Positions 9,611 through 17,931 of a DNA stretch of 64,000 bases are shown here, piece by piece. Position 1 is the stretch's first letter. The number at the start of each line of letters is the position of its first letter. Origin of the DNA: Hydrogenophaga flava NBRC 102514 (lineage in GTDB: Bacteria > Pseudomonadota > Gammaproteobacteria > Burkholderiales > Burkholderiaceae_C); contig NZ_BCTF01000023.1 of assembly GCF_001571145.1 (NCBI RefSeq), forward strand, positions 31,378 through 95,377, given 5' to 3'. The notes beneath the pieces are model-generated. The model worked only from the letters and a program-made list of their open reading frames with translations, searched no databases and was not told the DNA's origin. Made by a program: the position numbers and the translations under genes.

Positions 9611-10243
9611 ATGAGCACCGAACAAGACCTGCGCGCGCAATGGCCCGGGCTGCGCGACCGGCTGCAGGCCAAGGGCCTGCTGGAGGGCGAGGGCGCCAGC
9701 CTGTCGCTGCGCATTCCCGGCACCGAGGCCATGTGGTTCGGCCTCGCCCGCGACAGCGCCCCGCAGCGCGTGGTCTGGCGCGCGGCACCGCGCGAGGCCG
9801 AGGCGCACGCCGCCACCTACGCCGCGCGGGGCGACGTGGGCGCCATCGCCGAAGGTGGCGGCCGCTTCGGGCGCTGCCTGGCCGACTTCGGTGGCGCGAT
9901 GCCCCAGGTGTTCGACGAGCAGGCCCGCCACCTGGGCCCGATGGGACCGCCCAGCGCGGGCGCGGGGGATGTGCCGGTGGCGCTGCGGACCGGCGGCAAC
10001 GCGCTGCTGCTGCGGGGCCGGCCGGTCTGCCTGGGCACCACCGCGCTGCGCCTGGCGCTGAACGCCGAGCTGTTCGAAAAATGCGCCAAGGCCTATGTGC
10101 TGGCCGTGGCCGGCAACGGGCGCGTGCGCCCGCTGCCCTGGATCGTCCGCCTGGTGGCCAACCGGCGCCTGGCGAAAGACCGCCAGCGCGCGGCGGTGCG
10201 GTTCGTGCAAGGGCATCTGCCCGAAGAGAGCAACGGTTACTGA
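9611..10243 (+). CDS. Degenerate class II aldolase-like protein (predicted non-catalytic)
   Basis: A 210-residue protein that I align by eye with the class II aldolase fold: LLEGEGASLSLRIPG matches the usual start, EAEAHAATYAARGDVGAI matches the segment before the zinc site, and LRLALNAELFEKCAKAYVLA matches the C-terminal helix. Where functional enzymes have HxH it reads AEGGG, and where they have NHG it reads TGGN, so the metal ligands are gone. The family assignment is inference because similarity is low. It could be a regulatory or structural partner of the intact aldolase at 7438. It starts 4 bp after the aminotransferase stop. Confidence 0.6.
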   Translation: MSTEQDLRAQWPGLRDRLQAKGLLEGEGASLSLRIPGTEAMWFGLARDSAPQRVVWRAAPREAEAHAATYAARGDVGAIAEGGGRFGRCLADFGGAMPQVFDEQARHLGPMGPPSAGAGDVPVALRTGGNALLLRGRPVCLGTTALRLALNAELFEKCAKAYVLAVAGNGRVRPLPWIVRLVANRRLAKDRQRAAVRFVQGHLPEESNGY

Positions 10244-10264
10244 CCCACCCTGGAGGGGCCTGCC

Positions 10265-11434
10265 ATGTCAACCCAAACCGATCCGAGCGTTTCCCCCGTG
10301 CAGCTGGCCGGCGCGCTGGCCATCGGCACCATTGCCGTGCTCATGGTGGGCGTGCAGCCCATCCTGCTCGGTGCCCTGGTCGAGGCTGGCCACGTCAGCC
10401 TGGAGGGCGTGGGCATCGTGGCCATGGCCGAGATCATCATGCTGGGGCTGGGCGTGGTGCTCGGCGACACCCTGCTGCCCGGCTTGCGGCTGCGGCAGAT
10501 CACCATCCTCGCGGCGCTGTGCACGGCGGCGCTGGACCTGCTCACCCTGCAGGCGGTGGGCGATGGCGGCATGGCGGCCGTGCGGGCCGGCGCCGGTCTG
10601 GCCGAGGGGGTGCTGATCTGGGGCACCACCGGCGTGATCGTGCGCACCGCCCAGCCGGCGCGCATCGGCGGTGTCTTCTTCGTGCTGCAGACCATTGCCC
10701 AGGCCCTGCTGGGGCTGGCGCTGGCCAACGCCATCATTCCGCGCTGGGGCTGGCCGGGTGGCTTCGTGGCGCTGGGCCTGCTGGCGCTGCTGCCCTGCCT
10801 GCTGGCGTTCGTGCAGCCCGCGCGCCTGTCGCCCCTGGCCCCGCCCGCGGTCTCGGGTTTCCGGTGGTCGGCCCGCACGCTGCAGCCTCTGGCCGTGGTG
10901 TTCCTGCAGCTGGCGGCGCTGGGCTCGTTCTGGGCCTACATCGAGCCTCTGGGCCAGGCGGTGGGGCTGAACGCACAGGCCGCGCAGACCCTGGTGGCCG
11001 CGGTGCTGGTGATGCAGGTGGTGGGCGGTAGCGTGGCGGCGCTGGCGGTGCGCCGGCTGCCGCTGGTGCCCACGCTGGTGTTCTGTTCGATGGTGCTGGC
11101 CGCGGTCACCGCCACCGTGTACCAGCTGCCCGCAGGTGGCGTGCGCAGCTTCTCCATCGCCTGTGCGGCGTTCGGCTTTGTGTGGCTGTTCATGCTGCCG
11201 TTCCACATCGGCCTGGCGTTCCGCGCCGACCCCAGCGGACGACTGGCCGGCCTGGTGCCGGCGGCGCAGCTGCTGGGCAGCGCGCTGGGGCCGCTCACGG
11301 GCTCGTTCATGGTCGAGGGGAACGACGCCAGCGCCGTGCCGCTGCTGAGCGTGGCCTTCGCTGTGGCGGCGGCGGTGCTGGTGTTGCTGGGCCGGGTGCC
11401 CCAGGGCGCGCAACCGCACAGGGTGCTGTCGTGA
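10265..11434 (+). CDS. MFS transporter
   Basis: A 389-residue integral membrane protein with about 12 hydrophobic segments (for example residues 15-45, 48-70, 76-100, 210-235 and 240-265) and few charges between, the size and pattern of the major facilitator superfamily. GGAGG stands 7 bp before the ATG. Its TGA overlaps the GTG start of the next gene (GTGA, 11431). It is the only inner-membrane carrier in the operon, so it probably imports the substrate or exports a product; direction cannot be read. Confidence 0.8.
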   Translation: MSTQTDPSVSPVQLAGALAIGTIAVLMVGVQPILLGALVEAGHVSLEGVGIVAMAEIIMLGLGVVLGDTLLPGLRLRQITILAALCTAALDLLTLQAVGDGGMAAVRAGAGLAEGVLIWGTTGVIVRTAQPARIGGVFFVLQTIAQALLGLALANAIIPRWGWPGGFVALGLLALLPCLLAFVQPARLSPLAPPAVSGFRWSARTLQPLAVVFLQLAALGSFWAYIEPLGQAVGLNAQAAQTLVAAVLVMQVVGGSVAALAVRRLPLVPTLVFCSMVLAAVTATVYQLPAGGVRSFSIACAAFGFVWLFMLPFHIGLAFRADPSGRLAGLVPAAQLLGSALGPLTGSFMVEGNDASAVPLLSVAFAVAAAVLVLLGRVPQGAQPHRVLS

Positions 11435-12507
11435 ACACCGCCCATCTGGTCACGGGCGCCAGCGGCTACGTCGCGGCGCACCTCACGCGCCTGCTGCTGG
11501 AGGCTGGGCACCGCGTGAACGCGACGGTGCGCAGCCTGGGCCAGACGGCCAAGCTGCGCCCGCTGCAAGCTCTGCAGCAGCAGTTCCCGGGCCGGCTGAC
11601 GCTGTTCGAGGCGGACCTGCTCAAGCCCGGTTCCTTCGACGCCGCCATGGCCGGCTGTGCGGTGGTGCACCATGTGGCCTCGCCCTTCCTGCTGCCCGAG
11701 AAGATCACCGACGGGCGCCGGCAGATGCTGGAGCCGGCGCTGCAGGGCACGCGCCACGTGCTGGGCAGCGTCGAGCGCACCCCCAGCGTGCAGCGTGTGG
11801 TTATGACCTCGACCGTCGGCGCGATCTTCGGCGACTACATCGACGTGCGGCAGATGAAGGACGGCGTGCTCAGTGAGGTCTACTTCAACACCAGCAGCAC
11901 GCTGGAGAACAACCCCTACCACCTGTCCAAGGTGGAGGCCGAGAAGGAGGCCTGGCGCCTGCACGGGCTGCAGCAGCGCTGGAGCCTGGTGACGATCAAC
12001 CCCGGCCTGATCCTCGGCCCCTCGCTCACGCCGGAGTCGGCGTCCGGCAGCCTCTACCTGCTCGACGAGATGCTGCGCGGCGTGCTGTTCTACGGCATGC
12101 CCGACCTGAGCCTGACCACGGTGGACGTGCGCGAGGTGGCGCTGGCCCACCTGCGCGCGGCCGAGCGGCAGGAAGCGCACGGGCGCTACATCCTGGCCGA
12201 GAAGGAAATGATCTCCTTCGTCGAGATCTCGAAGATCCTGCGCAGCGTGCACCCCCGGCCCTGGCTGCTGCCGCGCCACACCATCCCCGACTGGGTGGTG
12301 CGCCTCATCGGCCCCGCGTTCGGCCTCACGCCGGACTACATCCGCAAGCACCTGGGCATCCGGTTCCCGGTCGACAACCGGCGGAGCATCGACGAGCTGG
12401 GCATCACCTACCGCCCGATCCGGGACACCCTGACCGAGCATGCGATCGAGTGGCTGCGCCAGCGCCGGGGCGCGCCGGCCCCCGTGCACACCCCGCCCAC
12501 ACCATGA
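11431..12507 (+). CDS. NAD-dependent epimerase/dehydratase family protein (extended SDR, dihydroflavonol-reductase-like)
   Basis: A 358-residue extended SDR. The GTG start at 11431 overlaps the transporter stop and puts the nucleotide-binding motif TGASGYVAAHL at residues 7-17. VVMTSTVGAIFG supplies the active-site Ser/Thr strand, and YHLSKVEAEKEAW (about 166-178) the catalytic Tyr and Lys. The order resembles dihydroflavonol 4-reductase and 3-beta-HSD-type ketoreductases. It is coupled to the ALDH gene by an ATGA overlap at 12504. Probable role: NAD(P)H-linked reduction or oxidation of a carbonyl intermediate (inference). Confidence 0.83.
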   Translation: MNTAHLVTGASGYVAAHLTRLLLEAGHRVNATVRSLGQTAKLRPLQALQQQFPGRLTLFEADLLKPGSFDAAMAGCAVVHHVASPFLLPEKITDGRRQMLEPALQGTRHVLGSVERTPSVQRVVMTSTVGAIFGDYIDVRQMKDGVLSEVYFNTSSTLENNPYHLSKVEAEKEAWRLHGLQQRWSLVTINPGLILGPSLTPESASGSLYLLDEMLRGVLFYGMPDLSLTTVDVREVALAHLRAAERQEAHGRYILAEKEMISFVEISKILRSVHPRPWLLPRHTIPDWVVRLIGPAFGLTPDYIRKHLGIRFPVDNRRSIDELGITYRPIRDTLTEHAIEWLRQRRGAPAPVHTPPTP

Positions 12508-13949
12508 AGAACCCGGTCATGCACATTGATGTCGACGCCGATCCGGCGCGAATTCAGACCCTGTTCGCGCAGCAGGCGCCCACCGCGCTGGCGCTGCGCG
12601 GATCAACCGCCCGCCAGCGCCTGGCCAAGCTGCGGCGTCTGAGCGACGGGCTGATGGACCGCCGCCAGGCGCTCTACAAAGCCTTCGCCGCCGACCTGCG
12701 CAAGCCCGCCGCCGAGGTGGACCTGACCGAGCTGCTGCCGGTGGTGGACGAGGTGCGCCATGCGGTGGCGCATCTGGCCAAGTGGATGCGGCCCCGGCGG
12801 GTGTGGCCCACGCTCGCCACGCTGGGCACGCGCGCCCAGGTGCTCTGTCAGCCGCGCGGGCGCTGCCTGATCATTGGCCCCTGGAACTACCCGGTGAACA
12901 CCTTGCTCGGGCCCCTGGTGTCGGCCATCGCGGCGGGCAACGCGGTGATCCTCAAACCCTCGGAGTTCACGCCGCACGTCAACGCGGTGGTGGCCGAGCT
13001 GGTGGCGGCGCTGTTCGACCCCGCCGAGGTGGCGGTGGTGCAGGGCGGCGTGGCCACGGCGCAGCAGTTGCTGGCGCTTCCGTTCGACCATGTGTTTTTC
13101 ACTGGTTCGCCCTCGGTGGGCACGCGGGTGATGGAGGCCGCGGCCCGGCACCTCACGTCCGTGACGCTGGAACTGGGCGGCAAGTCGCCGGTGATCGTGG
13201 ACCAGTCGGCCGACCTGCGGCAAGCCGCCGAGCTGATCCTGTGGGGCAAGTTCACCAACGCCGGCCAGACCTGCGTCGCGCCCGACCACGTGTTCGTGCA
13301 GCGCAGCGTCAAGGACCGCTTCGTCCGGCTGTGCCAGGAGCTGATCGCCAAGCGCTATGGCCCGACGGCAGACGAGGTGGAGGCCAGCCCGGACCTCGCG
13401 CGCATCATCACGCCGCAGCACGCCCGGCGGCTGGGCGAGCTGATCGACGATGCGCTGGCGCGGGGCGCGACCCTTCTGGCCGGCGGTCGCCACGACAGCG
13501 CCGCGCGCTATGTGGCCCCCACGCTGCTGACCGACGTGCCGGCCGAGGCGCGCATCGGGTCCGAGGAAATCTTCGGCCCGGTGCTGCCCATCGAAGCCTT
13601 CGACGTGATCGACCAGGTGATCCAGCGCATCAACGCGCAGCCCAAGCCGCTGGCGCTGTACCTGTTCAGCCACAGCCGGTCGACGCAGGCCCGGGTCACG
13701 GCCCAGACCAGCTCGGGCGGCCTCTGCCTCAACCACTGCGTGCAGCAGTACGTGCATGGCGGTCTGCCCTTCGGCGGTGTGAACCAGTCGGGCATCGGCA
13801 GCGCGCACGGCCACTACGGTTTCAAGGCGTTCTCGCACGAACGCGCCTGTCTCGCTTCCGGTCCCCTGATGCCGCTGAGCCTGTTCTTTCCACCCTACAC
13901 CCGGCGCACATCCTGGCTCAGCGGGTCGCTGTTGAAGATGTTGCGCTGA
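12504..13949 (+). CDS. Aldehyde dehydrogenase, ALDH3/coniferyl-aldehyde type
   Basis: A 481-residue NAD(P)-dependent aldehyde dehydrogenase. The motif GPWNYPVN is near residue 128, ILKPSEFTP near 149, the catalytic glutamate in TLELGGKSP near 223 and the catalytic cysteine in NAGQTCVAPD near 256. The C-terminus (FFPPYT plus a basic/hydrophobic tail) is typical of the ALDH3 class acting on medium- or long-chain and aromatic aldehydes. It starts in an ATGA overlap with the preceding SDR. Within the operon it would oxidise an aldehyde to an acid (inference). Confidence 0.86.
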   Translation: MKNPVMHIDVDADPARIQTLFAQQAPTALALRGSTARQRLAKLRRLSDGLMDRRQALYKAFAADLRKPAAEVDLTELLPVVDEVRHAVAHLAKWMRPRRVWPTLATLGTRAQVLCQPRGRCLIIGPWNYPVNTLLGPLVSAIAAGNAVILKPSEFTPHVNAVVAELVAALFDPAEVAVVQGGVATAQQLLALPFDHVFFTGSPSVGTRVMEAAARHLTSVTLELGGKSPVIVDQSADLRQAAELILWGKFTNAGQTCVAPDHVFVQRSVKDRFVRLCQELIAKRYGPTADEVEASPDLARIITPQHARRLGELIDDALARGATLLAGGRHDSAARYVAPTLLTDVPAEARIGSEEIFGPVLPIEAFDVIDQVIQRINAQPKPLALYLFSHSRSTQARVTAQTSSGGLCLNHCVQQYVHGGLPFGGVNQSGIGSAHGHYGFKAFSHERACLASGPLMPLSLFFPPYTRRTSWLSGSLLKMLR

Positions 13950-13969
13950 ACCTCACGAGGAGCCAAAGC

Positions 13970-14452
13970 ATGAAGATCCACGCATGGGCTGTCGGCATCG
14001 CCATCGCTTCGACGATGGCCAGCACACTGGCCCAGGACAAGGGCGATGATTTTGTGGGCTACTGGATCACGGCGCAGGGCGACGGGATTGTGGAGCTCAA
14101 GCGCTGTTCGCTGTTCAAGGATGCGCCCCCGACAGCGCTTTGCGGCGAGATCGTTTGGGACCGGGAGGTCGAAAACCCCAACCGAAGCGTCGCCCTGGAC
14201 TGCAACAGAAAGGTGTTTCAGGCCACCAAGTTCAACGCCGGCGTGTGGACAGAAGGCTGGGCCTTCGACACACGCACCCGCAAGTTTCACAGCATCAAGC
14301 TGCGACTGAAGGACGGCAATTTGCACGCACGCGCCTATGTGGGCAGCGAGATCAACGGCGCGACAGAGGTGTTCACCCGGGTCGACACCGTGCCCCGTGG
14401 CTGCGAGCAGCGCGCCCCGGACCCGACCTCGGTCAAGGGCGCGGGCAAGTAG
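13970..14452 (+). CDS. DUF2147 domain secreted protein (second copy)
   Basis: A 160-residue protein with a signal peptide (residues 3-21, cleavage likely after LA-Q). It shares with the 4438 copy the pattern GYWITAQGDGIVELKRC, LCGEIVWDRE, VWTEGWAFDTR and RAYVG, with the same Cys placement. GAGGAGCCAAAGC before the ATG gives a ribosome site. It closes the TetR-controlled operon and is convergent with the antiporter gene, with only 3 bp between stops. Function unknown; the flanking pair suggests both are part of the operon's envelope machinery. Confidence 0.8.
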   Translation: MKIHAWAVGIAIASTMASTLAQDKGDDFVGYWITAQGDGIVELKRCSLFKDAPPTALCGEIVWDREVENPNRSVALDCNRKVFQATKFNAGVWTEGWAFDTRTRKFHSIKLRLKDGNLHARAYVGSEINGATEVFTRVDTVPRGCEQRAPDPTSVKGAGK

Positions 14453-14455
14453 GCC

Positions 14456-15634
14456 TCAGCGGTGCGCCGACATCCGCGGCGCGACCACCGGCACCGTCAG
14501 CATGGTGCTGGCCACCGCCATCAGCAGCAGGGCGGTGAAGGTCTCGCTGGTGATGACCTGCTTGTCCAGCAGGATGTTGGCGAAGATGATCATGATCAGC
14601 GCCTTGGTCTGCAGCAGCCAGCCGATGACGCTGGCCTCGCCCGGGGCCCAGCCCAGCACGCGGCCGGCGATGCGCACGCCGATCAGCTTGCCCGCCACCG
14701 ACACGAACAGCAGCAGCGCCGCCGCGGCGAACACCTCGGCACCGCCGACGGCCCAGTTGGTGCGCAGGCCGGTGGAGAGAAAGAACACCGGCATCATCAC
14801 CAGCAGCACGTGGTGGCGCAGCTGGTCGAGCTTGTCCTGGTCGAACCAGTGCGCGTCCATGATCGCGCCGGCCAGGAAGGCGCCCACCATGTAGTGCAGG
14901 CCGGCCCAGTCGGCACCGAAGCCGCAGGCCGCGAGCCAGATCAGCGACACGTACCAGCGGTCGCGTTCCTGCAGCCAGGCCATCAGGCGCCGGAAGCCCC
15001 AGCCCAGCACCACAAAGGCGATCAGGAAGACGACCTGCTTGCCGATGCGGCTCCAGTCCATCAGGATCAGCGCCAGCACGCCCCAGATCGCGATGTCGTC
15101 CAGGCTGGCGTAGCGCAGGATGCGCTGGCCCAGCGGGTGGCGCAGGATCTCCAGCTTCTCCATCAGCAGGATCAGGATCGGCAGCGCGGTCACCGCGCAG
15201 GCCATGCCGATGCCCAGCACGAACTGCCAGTGCTGCGCCAGCGGCCCCATCCAGCCCGGGAACTGCAGCAACACCAGCGCGGCGCCGCAGCCCAGCAGCA
15301 GCGGCGATCCCAGCGCCAGGCCGGCGGTGATGCCGCTCTCGCGCCGGTGCTTCCAGGCCTGGGCCAGGTCCAGCTCGACGCCCGCGATCATCACGAACAG
15401 CATCACGGCCCACCAGGCGATGCCGTTGAGCGACTGCACCACCGCGGGCGTGAACACGAACTGGTAGTACTCGGGCGACCACTTGCCCAGCACCCCGGGC
15501 CCCAGCAGGATGCCCATGATGATCTGCACCACCACCAGCGGCGCGAAGTAGTCGGTGTTGAAGACTCTCCAGACCAGCCAGGGCAGGCTGAAGATGATCA
15601 GCATCGCGATCAGGAAGATCTCGGTGGTGTTCAC
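14456..15634 (-). CDS. Cation/proton antiporter, CPA2 family
   Basis: A 392-residue membrane protein with about 12 hydrophobic helices. The Na+/H+-exchanger features include an early helix with GILLGPGVLG, a helix with MIAGVELDL and a conserved Asp pair in YASLDDIAIWG. It starts with GTG at 15634 in a GTGA overlap with the methyltransferase stop, so it is translationally coupled to the pigment-type operon. A longer reading frame on the same strand is a shadow. Probable role: K+ or Na+/H+ exchange in the inner membrane; why it travels with these genes is unclear. Confidence 0.82.
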   Translation of the reverse strand: MNTTEIFLIAMLIIFSLPWLVWRVFNTDYFAPLVVVQIIMGILLGPGVLGKWSPEYYQFVFTPAVVQSLNGIAWWAVMLFVMIAGVELDLAQAWKHRRESGITAGLALGSPLLLGCGAALVLLQFPGWMGPLAQHWQFVLGIGMACAVTALPILILLMEKLEILRHPLGQRILRYASLDDIAIWGVLALILMDWSRIGKQVVFLIAFVVLGWGFRRLMAWLQERDRWYVSLIWLAACGFGADWAGLHYMVGAFLAGAIMDAHWFDQDKLDQLRHHVLLVMMPVFFLSTGLRTNWAVGGAEVFAAAALLLFVSVAGKLIGVRIAGRVLGWAPGEASVIGWLLQTKALIMIIFANILLDKQVITSETFTALLLMAVASTMLTVPVVAPRMSAHR

Positions 15635-16392
15635 GCCGGCCGCACCCCGGTGTACTCGCGGAAGATGCCCAGCGACACCGAGCAGCCCACGTCGGCAAAG
15701 CCAGCGCGCCGCAGGGCGTCCATGATGGTTTCGGGGTCCAGCGCCGCCTCGATGGTGTCGCCGTAGTAGGCCCAGAGCTTCTGCACGTCGGCGTGCCGGC
15801 CGGTGAGTCGCGCCATCAGCGGCACCAGCACCGAGATGTGGAAGCGCAGCAGGCCGCGCAGCAGGCGGCCGCGCGGGCGGCTGATTTCCATGATGCAGAC
15901 CTTGCCGCCCGGCCTGAGCACGCGCAGGTACTCGGACAGCACCTTGTTCAGGTCGTCCACGTGGCGCAGGGCGTAGCCCATGGACACGAAGTCGGCCTGC
16001 GCATCGGGCAGCGGGATGGCCTCGCCGAAGGCCTCGATGGTCTCCACCGACACCTTCTTGCGCAGCTCGGCCAGCATGCCGGGCGAGGGGTCGACAGCGA
16101 TCACCCGGCCCGTCGGGCCGACCAGCTCGACCCCGGCCACAGTGACCAGGCCGGTGCCGGCCGCCACGTCCACCAGCGTCATGCCGGCGGACAGGCCGTT
16201 GCGCTTGAGCACGTCGCGCCGGTACCAGGCGCCGCTGCCCAGCGCGGTCAGGCTTTCGGCGCTGTCGTAGCCGCCGGCCGCCTGGTTGAACATGGTCTGG
16301 GTGAGCGCGCGGCGCTCGCCCTCGCTCTTGAAATAGGGGCGCAGGCGCGGGTCGTCCTTGAGCGCGCCTTTGCCCTGGCCGGGGTTGTTCAT
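15631..16392 (-). CDS. Class I SAM-dependent methyltransferase (UbiE-like)
   Basis: A 253-residue methyltransferase. SAM motif I reads LVDVAAGTGLVTVAG (about residues 64-78), followed by VIAVDPSPGM and a UbiE-like ALRHVDDLNKVLSEYLRVLRPGG. I took the ATG at 16392, 1 bp after the glycosyltransferase stop, rather than an in-frame ATG at 16410 inside that gene. UbiE/COQ5 relatives methylate quinone precursors, but in this cluster with ketosynthase and halogenase-like genes it more probably C- or O-methylates an aryl group of a polyketide-like product (inference). It is unlikely to be the housekeeping ubiE. Confidence 0.83.
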   Translation of the reverse strand: MNNPGQGKGALKDDPRLRPYFKSEGERRALTQTMFNQAAGGYDSAESLTALGSGAWYRRDVLKRNGLSAGMTLVDVAAGTGLVTVAGVELVGPTGRVIAVDPSPGMLAELRKKVSVETIEAFGEAIPLPDAQADFVSMGYALRHVDDLNKVLSEYLRVLRPGGKVCIMEISRPRGRLLRGLLRFHISVLVPLMARLTGRHADVQKLWAYYGDTIEAALDPETIMDALRRAGFADVGCSVSLGIFREYTGVRPA

Positions 16393-16393
16393 T

Positions 16394-17164
16394 TCAGTGA
16401 TCCGATCCAAAAAGACGCCGCCAGACCAGCAGGGGCAGGCGCAGCACGAAGCCGATGAAGAGGCGGGTGTGCATCCAGGTCAGCAGGGTGTTGTCGCGCA
16501 GGTATTTGAAGTGGGAGACGCCGCCTTCTTCGGCGCTGAGGTAGCGCACCGGGGCGTCGATGTTGACCGGCCGCACGCCGGCCCAGCACAGCCGTACCAC
16601 GGCCTCGGGGTCGAAGTCGAAGCGGCGCATGAAGCGGTTGCCGCGCATGATCTTCGCCAGTGGCGCGATGGGGTAGACGCGGAAGCCGTAGAGCGAATCG
16701 CCCACGCCCATCCACAGCGTTTCCAGGTTGGCCCAGCCGTTGGAGACCTTGCGGCCGTTGACGCGCAGGGCCGGCGCCTCAGGGCCGAACACCGGTTTGC
16801 CCAGCACCATCGTGCGCGCGTCGCGCTGCGAGGCGGCCATGAAGGTCGGAATGAGGTCGGCCGGGTGCTGGCCGTCGGAGTCCATGGTCAGTGCGTGGGT
16901 GAAGCCCTCGCGCGCGGCCTGTTCGATGCCGGCGAGCACGGCCGAACCCTTGCCCTGGTTCTGCGGCAGCACGATGACACGCAGACCAGGGTCGCGGGCC
17001 GCTTCGGCCTGCAGCAGCCGGTCGGTGCCGTCGGTGCTGCCGTCGACGACGACCCACACGGGTGTCCATTGCGCGCGTGCCTGGCGCACGGTGTCGATGA
17101 CACCCGGGCCGGGGTTGTAGCTGGGGATCAGCACCAGGTGGGTGCTCGAAGCAGAAGCGGTCAT
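16394..17164 (-). CDS. Family 2 glycosyltransferase
   Basis: A 256-residue GT-A glycosyltransferase. It opens with LVLIPSYNPG, then VVVDGSTDGTDRLL, the nucleotide-sugar/metal motif MDSDGQHPADLI (about residues 94-105) and a C-terminal hydrophobic stretch FIGFVLRLPLLVWRRLF that could lie on the membrane. It begins in an ATGA overlap with the acyltransferase stop. Aryl-polyene and xanthomonadin loci encode a GT2 next to an acyltransferase for attaching the pigment to a lipid; the same role is inferred here. Confidence 0.84.
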   Translation of the reverse strand: MTASASSTHLVLIPSYNPGPGVIDTVRQARAQWTPVWVVVDGSTDGTDRLLQAEAARDPGLRVIVLPQNQGKGSAVLAGIEQAAREGFTHALTMDSDGQHPADLIPTFMAASQRDARTMVLGKPVFGPEAPALRVNGRKVSNGWANLETLWMGVGDSLYGFRVYPIAPLAKIMRGNRFMRRFDFDPEAVVRLCWAGVRPVNIDAPVRYLSAEEGGVSHFKYLRDNTLLTWMHTRLFIGFVLRLPLLVWRRLFGSDH

Positions 17165-17931
17165 GCGGTTGGGGCGGTGGGCACGCGGACCTCGCGGCGG
17201 AAATAGGCCTCCAGCTCGGTGGTGAAGGCGGTGTGATCGGTGGGGGCGTCGAAGCGGCGGCCCAGTCGGGCCTTCACGGTCAGCGGCAGCACCGGCGGGC
17301 GCAGCAGCGGCCAGGCCTTGCCCAGGTAGGCGGTGGAAAAGTCCAGCAGCACGGTCTGCACCGGGGCACCGGCGCGGCGGGCGATCATGCCCACGGTGGG
17401 TCCCAGCGGGTCGACCGGAAAGTGCACGGTGCGGCTGCCTTCGGGGAACAGCACCAGGTGGGTGCCCTGCTGCAGCGCCTCGCAGCTGCCCGTGATGATC
17501 CGCAGGATGCCGTCGTTGCGCACGTAGCGGGCCAATCGGGCCGCCGAGCCGAACAGCGGGTTGTCCATCAGGCTGGCCTTCATCACGCAGATCGCGTCGG
17601 GCAGCTGCGAGACCAGGATCACCGCATCGAGCAGCGAGGGGTGGTTGGCGGCGATGACCAGCCCGCGCTCATGGCGCAGGCCTTCGATCTCGGTCAGGTC
17701 GAAGCGGCAGGCGCACAGGCGTTCCAGCAGGCCCAGGTAGAAGCGGAAACCCGCCGCGATCACGCGCCGGCCCAGCCGCTGGCCCACGGGCCGCGGCAGC
17801 AGCGGGTGCAGCAGCATGGCAAAGGGAAGCCAGGTCAGGCAGAGCAGCGCCAGGGCACCCAGGCCGGCGTGCATGGCCAGGTGCTCGTACAAAGTCCACA
17901 GCGGACCACGTGGCCGCAGCGTGTCATTCAT
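17161..17931 (-). CDS. Lysophospholipid acyltransferase (PlsC-like)
   Basis: A 256-residue membrane-associated acyltransferase. An N-terminal hydrophobic segment (about residues 20-42) is followed by the catalytic NHPSLLD (HX4D, about 92-98) and the FPEGSRT motif (about 156-162). I chose the ATG at 17931, which overlaps the MipA/OmpV stop by 8 bp; longer frames run through that gene. PlsC-type enzymes move acyl groups from acyl-ACP or acyl-CoA to lysolipids. Together with the adjacent GT2 it probably builds the lipid carrier of the cluster product. Confidence 0.84.
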   Translation of the reverse strand: MNDTLRPRGPLWTLYEHLAMHAGLGALALLCLTWLPFAMLLHPLLPRPVGQRLGRRVIAAGFRFYLGLLERLCACRFDLTEIEGLRHERGLVIAANHPSLLDAVILVSQLPDAICVMKASLMDNPLFGSAARLARYVRNDGILRIITGSCEALQQGTHLVLFPEGSRTVHFPVDPLGPTVGMIARRAGAPVQTVLLDFSTAYLGKAWPLLRPPVLPLTVKARLGRRFDAPTDHTAFTTELEAYFRREVRVPTAPTA

